A DNA stretch of 64,000 bases, taken from positions 806,001-870,000 of the forward strand of contig JAJQJQ010000020.1 in assembly GCA_028622995.1 (NCBI GenBank), written 5' to 3'. The notes under the pieces are model-generated. The model was not told the origin of the DNA. It did no database searches and saw only the letters and a list, made by a program, of their open reading frames with translations. Shown one piece after another: positions 45,401 through 55,400 of the stretch. Each line of letters begins with the position of its first letter. The stretch's first letter is position 1. Origin of the DNA: Panagrolaimus kolymaensis. Taxonomy: Eukaryota; Nematoda; Chromadorea; Rhabditida; Panagrolaimidae. Both the position numbers and the translations under genes were made by a program.

Positions 45401-47523
45401 TCTCAAATGTGTCGAATGCGCAATCGATTGATTGAGAAGCGAGGGAGAAAAAGCAAGCAAGCCAAGCTTAGACAGAGGAAAGCGTTGATGAAAATGCCAA
45501 ATGTGCTGCGCAAAAAAAAAAACGAACACATTTTCAATAATAAAAAAATGGGAAGAAAGGAAATGACAATGGTGGTGATGGGAGACCCTTGAAGCCTTTT
45601 ATTCTTTCTTTTTCTTGGCCACATTGAAAATATAAAAAAAACGAAACGGTCAACTGTTCGTTCACTCCTTCCTTCTTCAAATTGAATGAATGAAAAGAAA
45701 AAGAAAACGATTGGTCATTTTTATTTGCGCGATTCAAAGAGGTTCTTGGGTTGTCGTCGTTGATGATGGCGCATTTTTTTGCCATTCAATGAAGAGAAAG
45801 CGAGAGCCACACGACCACATGTCCACGACGAAGACTGTTTCATTTCTTTTTTGTGTTTGGAAAAGCCCATTAAAAAATTATTTTTTTTATGGTACCCCAT
45901 CGTTTGGTTTTTCTAAACCATTTCCATGTGAAAAACAACGCCTTTCCCGTTATTTTCATCTTCTTGGGTTTCATTTTCAAGAAATTAGCAGTTATCGTTT
46001 GTTAAATTTTCTCTATTTCGTGTTTACAAAAAAAAGGTAGTTTTTACTCTCAACTCCTTCAAATCCCTTTTTTAAACTCTTGCCTTTTTATAATTAACAC
46101 AACCTTCTAGTTCGTTTCTTTGTTCGAGTTTCGTTCATCAACTTTGTTAAACCTCAACTCAGGTCAAAAAAAATGTTGTTTATTTAGTTTTCGGTTAACC
46201 CTTTTTTGGAATCTTAAAAGCTAAAACAAACATCTCGAAAACTCATCTTTTGAAAATGTGAGACAAAGGTCGCTTTGAACCTTTATCATCGATGAAACAT
46301 GACAGAAATTTGTTAATTGTCCAAGAAATTAATTTTTTTATACAAATGATATATTAAGATTTAAAAAAAAAGATAACGATAATTTCAACAAAGAATCAGC
46401 CATTTATACAAGCTTTTTCAAAGCCTTAATAACAATCATCCTTAAATATTGCTTTAATAATTACTGTACTCGACGAATATTATAGTTAGAAGACAGCATA
46501 AAACATGAGAAGCTTGAAACAGGAAATATTAATTTTTAGAATTTCTGTGGTTAAAAATTTTAAATAATAATAAAAAGTTGCTGTCTTTTTTCCAACTGCT
46601 TTTAAGATATTTTATAGTTATCGCTTTTTTCAAGTTTGGTTGTCTTCGATTTTATTTTTAAGGTTCATCCATAATGAACCATGATTATTGTTACGTGAAA
46701 ATATTATTATTATCTAATGCCCCTAATTTTTATTATCAAAAAAAAATTTCCTTACATCGGAAATGTTCTTATCTATCACTAGTATTGCTCTCTTATGGAA
46801 AAGAAAATCAAAATACATGCCATTTTTGTTTCGTCATAATCAAGATTGTCTATTTCATCGTGAGCTAATAAATGCCTCCATCGCATTTGCATTTTCTTTT
46901 CCATGCACTGTCTTTTTTTCCATTATAAAGGTCAAATCGAATGAACGTAGTGGACGCAGGTCAACCTCGCCCAAGCTGCAGCAGCATCGTCCATCGTTTA
47001 TGGTCCCAATATTTGCGCACATTTTTCACTTTTTCTTTGGTCACTCGTCTTTTGCTTTTTTGCATCAAAACCTTCTCCTCCATCTTTTGTTTAAAATTTA
47101 TATATATATTCTCTAGGTCCCTTTTTTCCATTCTCCATGCTAATAAAAAAGCTTATAAAAATAAAGCTTCGATTTTGATGCAACTAACGTACACCCTAAA
47201 GGGTCTGTTTTTGTTGACTTTTGTCTCATTGGGTCAAAAAATATTTTGTGATCGAATTTTTTGTTTGGGTCGATGACCACTTGAGTAAGCAAAAGCAACG
47301 AAGAAATCATTGACTGAAATTTATTAAGCTATTTTTTTTTATTATTTTGTAAGTGGAAAAAAATAGGGGTTAATTTATAATTTAACATTTCGTAATCTTA
47401 TAATTATCGCTACTGTATCATTCTGCGGTTTTTTCAAATATTGTTTTCTCTCTTGGATTATTTAGTTTTTATGAACAACTATTGTTCTTTTAGACTTACT
47501 TTTTCTGAAAACGTCCAGTCAAA
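42473..47523. other. 5 kb gene-poor region, T-rich on the plus strand
   Basis: Between dynactin-5 and the innexin I find no supportable gene. T-runs dominate the plus strand, as in introns of plus-strand genes here, so a long 5' UTR intron or regulatory region of the innexin is inferred. A CGTCCAG acceptor sits four bases before the innexin ATG. A patch of balanced composition at 46940-47000 (GACGCAGGTCAACCTCGCCC and following) and another at 45750-45840 stand out. ORFs here are short and without domain content. Confidence 0.4.
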
Positions 47524-49307
47524 ATGCTGGGCATACCATTTTTGGATGATGCAATAACGAAATGGTTTAAACCACAACAATTTGATGATCCAGTCGATCG
47601 ACTAAATTACTTTGGAACTGCAACATTATTAGCATTTTTTGCTATAATGGTTTCTGCTAAACAGTTAGTTGATTAAATTTTTTTTATCATTTCTCGTCTA
47701 ATTAAATGTGTCTCTTCAGATACGTTGGTTCACCAATTCAATGCTTTATGCCTATGGAATTTCGTTCTGGATGGGAGCAATATGCTGAAGTAAGATTATT
47801 TTAAATTAAAAGTTATTTAAATTTAATATCCAAAAAGCTAGATAATTCTCCTTTCTTAAAAAATTAGAAGCATGGGCATAAAAATTTTGAATTTTTATGT
47901 TTCCGCTCCTATCGTTTTTTTTCTTCAAAAAGAGATTGTCATTACCTTAGCCCCTGCATTAGACATTTCCTAACATATTTTTTGTGATATCAAAAATTTA
48001 TTTTTAAGGATTATTGCTTTATTCAAAATACATATTATATTCCAATTCCTGATCAAATTCCTGAAGGACACGATGAGCGTCAAAAAGCAGAATTTGGTTA
48101 TTATCAATGGGTGCCTGTTGTATTGGCTCTTCAAGCGGTTCTTTTTTATCTCCCAAATTGGATTTGGAAAACCCTTCACCAACAATCTGGGCTCGATCTC
48201 GACACAGCAATAAGTGATGCATCAAAACTTCGATCTCTTCGTTCTGATGAAAGACGAATTGAAATTGGGAAACTTTGTACTTATATCAGTGAATCGTTAG
48301 AAATGAATGAATCTCAAAGAATTCCCCGTCGAATTTTATGTTTTCGAATGGGTCAACATCTTGGTTCATATGTTACAATGCTTTACTTGATGATTAAACT
48401 CCTTTATGTTGGCAACATCTTCTTACAATTTACAATTTTGAATAATTTTTTGGAAACGAAGCACGCATTATGGGGAATTCATACTTTAGTTCAGCTTTGG
48501 CAAGGAATTGATTGGGAAGAATCAGCAGTTTTTCCAAGAGTAACATTATGTGATTTTCGTGTTCGAAGATTGGCTAATATCCATAACTACACTGTTCAAT
48601 GCGTTTTGATGATCAATATGTTTAATGAGAAAATTTATTTGTTTATTTGGTAAGTTTTTATAGGCTTATCATTAAAAAAAATAACGGTGCAATTGAAACC
48701 TTTTTGCTTAAAGCTTTTTTAAATATAATTAATTTTTGACACATTTCCCCCAATGTTTCCATATTTTTATTGCATTGTTTTCTTAGGTTCTGGTTTGCAT
48801 TTGTTCTCATAACCACTGTTCTCAATGCCCTTTATTGCTGCTTTACTCTCATTCTTCCATCATCACGTGAACGAACAATTCGAAATTTCCTCAAACAAGA
48901 TAAACTTCATCATCTCACCGAAATGTCTAACACCAAACAAGTAATTTCAAGATTTACAAATTCTGCCCTCTGTCCAGGTTTATTTTCTTAATAATTTTTC
49001 TCCATCCCTTTGCAAAAAGTTGTTATTTTTAGATGGCGTTTTACTTCTTCGGTTTATTGAAGGGCATGCGGGCGCAATTGTTGCTCGTGATTTAACTGCG
49101 ACATTATTCGCTGATTATATTCATGCGTTGGAACCATATCCAGCTCAGCTTCGTTCTCATGATGCAGCAGGAACAAAATCAACTACGCCAGGTGCGGATG
49201 ATTTCGGCGAATACCCATCAAAACATTTATCTCCACCTTACAAAATGGTTGAATCTCAACCTTTAATGGAACCAGATTCAGGCCTGCCTAAACACAAAAA
49301 CATCTAA
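47524..49307 (+). CDS. innexin gap-junction protein
   Basis: Five exons (47524-47663, 47720-47789, 48009-48649, 48787-48977, 49033-49307) encode 438 aa. Four membrane segments are visible: TATLLAFFAIMVSA, WVPVVLALQAVLFYLPNWIW, TMLYLMIKLLYVGNIFL and FWFAFVLITTVLNALYCCF. The signature YYQWVPVVL at the start of TM2 identifies innexins. Extracellular loops each hold two Cys (PIQCFMPMEF with DYCFIQNTYY; VTLCDFRV with YTVQCVLM). The C-terminal half has DGVLLLRFIEGHAGAIVARDLT. Innexins form gap junctions between nematode cells; the isotype cannot be set from memory. The third intron-exon block (641 bp) is the longest coding exon. Preceded by a 5 kb gene-poor region probably holding its regulation. 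Confidence 0.95.
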
Positions 49308-49967
49308 GTCATCATCATTGATTCTCATCCTGATCTTCCACTTTCTTTATTTTCTTCCATCGTTTATTGTTCAAAGCACAAATGCAATATTATCACCCTT
49401 TTTGAATTACCAACGAGTCAATTTTCTTAATCACTTTGTTTTTTTTGTCGCGATTTTTAGTTGTATTTTTTAAAATTTTTTGTTATGCTCAATTTTTTTA
49501 TTTTTGAATCTTTGTTTGTATGTAAAATAAATCAAATTTTTTTTATGAGCAACGTTTATTTCTTTCATCATAGTTATTTTAATGTTACTAAGAACAATTA
49601 ACAGATGAAACCCAGCCTATTAAAACCAAAAAAGTGTATAAAATTTTAGGAAACTTGCGTCATAAAAAAAATTAATCTTCTATTTTTCTTTGTTGCGAAT
49701 TTTATACGTTGGAAGAATTATGGATTGCATTATAAATTTTTTTAAAATATTTATCAGCGCTAAAAGAAGAAGCGAAAAAAATTTTTATTTTTGCTATGGC
49801 TGTTTGAAATTTGTATAACGTCATTCTCCAAAAATTTACATGATGCATTTTTCACAACCTTCAAATCAGTATATAAGCAATTCTTTGTTTGGTTTCATAA
49901 TTACTTCGTCTTGTTCGTGTGCTTAAAATAAGCTCTCTCTTGGTCGCTTCGTCCGTAACATATCAAA
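49308..49967. other. intergenic, promoter of W/Q-repeat gene 2
   Basis: 660 bases holding the innexin 3' UTR and the promoter of the second W/Q-repeat gene, including its TATA element at 49870. No other feature. Confidence 0.5.
49870..49875 (+). promoter_or_regulatory. TATA box of W/Q-repeat gene 2
   Basis: GTATATAAGC lies 98 bases before the ATG at 49968, matching the 93-base spacing in the paralogue. Both leaders also end in ATCAAAATG. Confidence 0.6.
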
Positions 49968-51065
49968 ATGACTTCTTACTATTATCCTCATCTTCAACAA
50001 GGTGGACAACAATGGAATCAACAAGATGGTCAATGGCAAGGTCTACCTGCTGGTGGTCAATGGCAAGCTGGTCAGCCTTCTCGTCAATTTCATGCTGGTC
50101 CTCCTGCTGATCAACTTCAAACCGGTCAACCTTCTGTTCAACTTCAAGCTGGTCAATTTCAAGCCGCTCAACAAAATGGCCAATGGTTAGCTGGTCGACA
50201 AAATGGTCAATGGTATGGTGAACCTGCAAATCCACAAGCATGGCAAGGTGGTGTTGATCAAAATCAATATTATGGTGCTGGTTATGGTCAACGTTATGAA
50301 GCTCCTCCTGAAATTCAAGCTCAATACTATGGAAAGCCTGCTTTCTTCGACGCAAATCGTGGCATCCTATATGATGGCAAAATTGCATGGTTTTATGCTC
50401 CTGTTTCTGCTTCTGGATCTGGTGTTGCTCCTTCTAGCACTTTAACTGGTGGTGCTCCATATCTCCAACATTCCAACGTCTTCACTGCTATCGAAAATGC
50501 TCCTACTATCAATCGAATCATTATTGGAAATGGAACTGAAGGAAACCTTCATGATCATGCTTCTCAAGCTGAATCTGTTTATGTTGGAATGCATCCTGAT
50601 AACAAAGCTGCTTGGCACCATGCTCCTCCAATTCCTGCTACAAGAAATTATGCTCCTCTTTCTGCTTCCAATACACATGAACCTCTTTCTGCTTCGGCAA
50701 CTGGTGGTATTCCAATTCATCAAAATTCAAATGTCTTCACTGCAGTTGAAACTACTCCTACTGTCATCATTATTGGAAATGGAAATGAAGGAAATCATCG
50801 TGAACGCACTTCTCAAGCTGAATCAGTTTATGTTGGAGTTGCTCCTGAAAGTCAAACTACTTGGTATCGTGCTCCTAATTCTCATTCAATCGCTGGTGGT
50901 GCTACATATGGTCAACAAACTTCTAATTATGGCGTTGAAGGTCCTTCATATGGTCAACAAGCTTCTGGTGCTGGAAATCAACGTGGTACATCTCAACAAG
51001 CAGCTGGTGGAACAAGCTCTGATTATCATCTAGAAGGTCTTCGTGGCCTCAATTCTGCTTTTTAA
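49968..51065 (+). CDS. tryptophan/glutamine-repeat protein 2, C-terminal module repeated
   Basis: A single uninterrupted exon encodes 365 aa. Like its paralogue at 30488 it has no signal peptide; Gln/Trp-rich units cover residues about 10-95 but are more degenerate (GQFQAAQQNGQW, QPSVQLQAG). The shared module then follows: QNQYYGAGYG, EIQAQYYGKPAFFDANRGIL, DGKIAWFYAP, SNVFTAIEN, IIIGNGTEGN, ASQAESVYVG. The module's second half repeats: KAAWHHAP ... SNVFTAVET ... IIIGNGNEGN ... TSQAESVYVG, then a partial third start TTWYRAP. A Gly/Gln/Ser-rich tail ends the protein. The paralogue's intron is exactly absent (CTTCAACAAGGTGGACAAC is continuous). AATAAA at 51111. Function unknown; high expression inferred from codon bias. 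Confidence 0.85.
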   Translation: MTSYYYPHLQQGGQQWNQQDGQWQGLPAGGQWQAGQPSRQFHAGPPADQLQTGQPSVQLQAGQFQAAQQNGQWLAGRQNGQWYGEPANPQAWQGGVDQNQYYGAGYGQRYEAPPEIQAQYYGKPAFFDANRGILYDGKIAWFYAPVSASGSGVAPSSTLTGGAPYLQHSNVFTAIENAPTINRIIIGNGTEGNLHDHASQAESVYVGMHPDNKAAWHHAPPIPATRNYAPLSASNTHEPLSASATGGIPIHQNSNVFTAVETTPTVIIIGNGNEGNHRERTSQAESVYVGVAPESQTTWYRAPNSHSIAGGATYGQQTSNYGVEGPSYGQQASGAGNQRGTSQQAAGGTSSDYHLEGLRGLNSAF

Positions 51066-51840
51066 TATTTGTTAATTAGGATTTTATTTGTGTTTGTATG
51101 AAAAAGATAAAATAAAATTTTCTTTTAAAAATTCGCTTTCATTTATATTCTTTGAACAATTAAACTCCATAGCTACAAAAAATCGGCAAGTCTTAAAAAA
51201 ACTTCAAAATGGTATTAATGCTTCATAAGTTTCATTAGCGTCTTCAAGGAAATAAAAAAAACATGTTTAAAAATAAAATTTACTCAATAAAAAAAGGAGG
51301 CTTTTAAGCTCCTTCATAAACAGTAACTTTTAATTTTTATTTTCATTGTTTTCTTGCTATAGAAATTATTTTCTCTTTTTCATCGTTTCAAATATTGGAG
51401 AAAAAAAACTTACAACCAAACAAAAATTGTAACAAAGAAAACTGAGACTGATTGTGTAAAAACATAGACAAACAAAGAAAGCATTTTGACTTGGTTCATT
51501 CAATAATAAATGACTATGTTAGTCTTATGCTGCTTTTATAAATGGGAAGTACGCGATCAAATCTTGGTTCTATTGATTGGTTGGCCGCAAATGATTGAGC
51601 CAAGTCGCTTTAAAAAAACACTTCCGTAGCCGTTGGAGGGAGGAGAAAAATGGAAATAATGATCGCACTTTAACCATCACATTTTTCTTCTTCTGGGCGT
51701 CGTCTATTTTTGACTTTATAAAAAAATGATGAATACATCATAACATAACACGCTAAACTCAAAAAACTTTTTAACAATTTTTTCGCGAACTTTTTAAAAA
51801 TTGTATTTACTTCATTATTTTATAAATTTCTAGAAAAGCT
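51066..51840. other. intergenic spacer
   Basis: 775 bases between W/Q-repeat gene 2 and MOCS2A. AT-rich, with a less AT-rich patch at 51540-51660 (TTGGCCGCAAATG, CCGTAGCCGTTGG) that may be the MOCS2A promoter. No gene seen. Confidence 0.4.
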
Positions 51841-52189
51841 ATGACTTTTGATATAACTATTTTATTATTTGGTCCCGTTCGAGAGCTTGCCGGTGTGGAT
51901 CGAATCCGACTAAAAGTTAGAGCTCAAATGACTCCAGCGGAAATTATTGAAGAAATTGTCCAAGTGAGTTACTATAATCAAAGACAACATTAAATTTCGA
52001 TAAAATTAAAGAATAGAATTTTTTCTTATTTTTTTTTATCTTTGTAATTTGCAGAAGCATCCAATTTTAAAACAAATTTCATCAAATTGTGTATTAGCTG
52101 TGGGTCAGCAATATAGGCATCATGATGAAAAGCTGCATCTTGACACTTCAACAGAGATAGCTTTAATTCCACCTATTTCTGGTGGCTAA
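51841..52189 (+). CDS. MOCS2A: molybdopterin synthase small subunit (MOCS2A/MoaD)
   Basis: Two exons (51841-51963, 52055-52189) encode 85 aa, the normal size. The ubiquitin-like fold is visible: DITILLFGPVRELAG at the start, CVLAVGQQYRHHDEKLHL in the middle, and IALIPPISGG at the end. The terminal Gly-Gly is the residue pair that is adenylated and converted to the thiocarboxylate that donates sulfur to precursor Z. The large subunit MOCS2B is not seen in the window; in this locus MOCS2A is a separate gene, unlike the overlapping bicistronic human MOCS2 mRNA (the B frame is absent here). ATG follows TTTCTAG by a few bases, a possible trans-splice site. Confidence 0.93.
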
Positions 52190-52459
52190 AAAATACCTCA
52201 TTATTTAATCTTTATTTATTCATTCCAAATTTTACCATTTATTAATTACCATTATTTATAATATAAACATAACATAATATTTTATATAAAGCAAACTGAA
52301 ACAAAATCAATGCAAGGTGAATTGTGGCTTTTCAATGCAAAAATAAAATGCCCAATAATAAAAGAGAGATCAAAAAATACAGATAAAATACAAGAAAAGC
52401 TTAGATCAAAACTATATAATCTCAGCAATAAATAATTAAATAATAAAGCATATTAGTTG

Positions 52460-55400
52460 TTAATTAGTTCTTAATTGATAATCACCATTTTGAGTAATGT
52501 ACCGAACCCATGGAAGCGCTTGATAACCACTTTTTTCGATAATTTTGAGATAACGAACCTAAAATCAAAACATAAGACATCAAATAACAATTAAAAGACC
52601 AAAACTAACTTGAATTCCAGAAGTTGTAAAGTAGGGAATTTCAAATTTGACTCTGATAGGCCGTTTTCCTTCTTGAATTTCACTTGTTACTGATGGAAGA
52701 TTGAAATGAGCTCTCATAAGAAATTCTTTGCCACCAGGAAAACTTTTAATTTGCCATACAAATGCGTTATCTTCTGGTGTATATTTTGCTGAACCAATTG
52801 CAGCTTTAAATTTAGGTGAATCAGCATCAGATGGAACAGGAATGATAATTTCTACATTATTTGCGGTTGATCTTCTTTTGAACTGAGATTTAGCCTAAAA
52901 ATGAATTTAGTTAACTTGGTATAAGCTATAAACAAAATTACCTTAATCATATATTCAACTCTTGATCTTGAATATCTTTCAACAACAGCTTCAATCCAAA
53001 TCAAAGGTTTTACCACCGTTGTTAACCGATATGACATAAGTTCAAATTCACCATCAGGAGGGATAAAAGATATTGTTCTATCATTTTCAAATCGTGAAAG
53101 ACGTACACATTGATGAAATTTGATGTCTTCTAGTTCAACAGCTTTGTTAGTTTTACCTCCTGTAACCCCTGTATGATACTTTAATAGATAAGTACTTAAA
53201 AATTTTAGAAATAAAAGAAAGCATAAGAAGCTAAGAACAAAGGAGTTGTTAGTCTTATTAAAAAGCTTTTAACCAAAAACGAGGACTATAGCAAAATTTA
53301 CAAAAAACTTACTACCACTGGCTTCAAATTGTATCTTATCTATAAAAAAATAAAATTACAAAGGTAGCTAAAGCAATATGCTCAATAAAAACAAAAAAAA
53401 TTACCATTCAAACCAAGGCGAAGTTCAGGCATACCAGAAAGATAGACTCTCATTTTTACAGAACCAACGATTTCACTTTGTAGTACCGTACCATTTGCAC
53501 TTGCAAGAAGATGAACAGATTCAATAACATCAAGAAAAACTTCATTTTTACGATATTTTATTCCTTCACCTCTCCAAGAAACTGCGTTGGTTACAGCCAT
53601 TGGTGGTCGAGGAGCTTCAAGTTTATTTCCTTCTTGAGTAATATATTCACGAAGAATTTTTCCATCCGTTGTTTGAGGATAACCTAAATGTGTTCATCAA
53701 TATTAATCAAAAAAAGTTGTTACATGTATGATTGAATTGTTTAATAAATCACTCACCAAAATCCATCATTTCATCAAGAAGTTCATAAATGATAACAAAA
53801 TTATCTCGTACTGATTCTTCTTCAACATCTTTGAAATATTCACCAAAGACTTCGATACATTTGAATAAAAATGATTGAACCAATGCCACATTGATGTTCT
53901 TTCGAGAGACGGATACAACTGAAAAAAAAAAGTTTTATTGAAACGAATATGTACTGTTAAAAAATGAAGTTATATTTTGGTTTCAAACTATCTATTTACA
54001 AAAAATTTCATAAAACTATTTGCAAAAAGTCTTTTGCAAGTTTTCAAAAAAGGTGCAGTGTTCGAGATTATCATTTCTGACAAAATTTTAATCTTCGCGC
54101 TTGCATTTCCTTTTTACACACCTTTTCTATCCTTATAGTCAGCGTTTTCTTTTTAAAGATTAACCCATTGCATTTTAATCATCTTATAGGAGAAAAGGTT
54201 ATGCGTTTTAGTTTTACTCATGAAATAAAAGAGGGCGCAGTGCAGTCAGTACTCTAAAAAAAATTTAACGTTTTTTTTTTATCAAAGTTCTTGTTAGCAT
54301 TTTTAATAGAGAAAAAAAGTTTCCTTATCCAAACTAATGTTTCGTTAGAAACCCACAAAAGCTATAAAAAATGTCTAATTAAAATCTTAAAATTTTTATC
54401 ATCAAAATTAAATTTTCTTATGTAAACGTTTAATAAGGCACCATGAAAAAGCTCTGAATCGTCAATTTGGGGATTAAGCGTCTAAAATTCTTATCAAAAG
54501 TTAGCTTGAAACCTCGTGAATCCTCCCTCCCATTGTTCTTATCTTTGTCAATAAAACAAAGCAACTTTTAGTCTTTTTTCATCATTTATGCTTCTACAAA
54601 CCAATATAGAAGCAAGCCAATACATACCAAAAAATTTCTTATCGTGCGGTTCCTATTGTTTTTCCTGCAGTTAAAATTTCTTTAAAGTAATTAGCCACCA
54701 AGCGGTAGCATGTTTTGGTTGGGAATAATGCTATTTTTGAGAAAGTTTTCTAGAAATTTAAGATTTATTCTTTTAATAAAAATTTATTTTTAATGCGTTC
54801 TTTTTTGCTTTTAATCTGAATTATTTAAATTTACAAGTAAAATTTTATAGGTAATTCTCAGAGTTTTCAAAATAAAATGGTTGCGACGACTTATCATTAT
54901 GACAATGATGCCTATGAAGCATATCAAAATAATGCCAAAATGAATGACATCTTTGAACAAACTGTCATCATCGACAAACCCCTTTCGAAGACTTTTTATG
55001 ATTCTCTCAAAGAAGTTACTATCGATGCCGAAATTATCATTGGTCGTCGTGGTGATATAGAAGAAATCGTTCCACTTGAACAGTGGGAATCCGTTATCAG
55101 CGATACATTCCCTGAAACACAGGATGAAGAATGGGTTATCGAACCGGAGGAAACTATTTATACGGTTGTAAAATGGGAAGGAATTGAAGGAGGTGAAAAA
55201 CATATAGTTGAAAATAAACAATGGAAAGAAGTTTCACATTCGCCCGCAATTCATACCAAATATCATGTATCACCTTTGGACGAATTTGATGGAGGAAATA
55301 CCGAAACAAAATTTACATTCCCCATTGAAGAAAATCAAATTGAAGAAAATCAAATTCAAGAAAGTCAATCAAAACATACAACAACGTCACAAATTGAAAG

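Noticed and set aside
54811..55221. 136-codon minus-strand ORF
   Set aside because: Opposite the start of the nested 429-aa gene; hydrophobic/Asn-rich without domain content.
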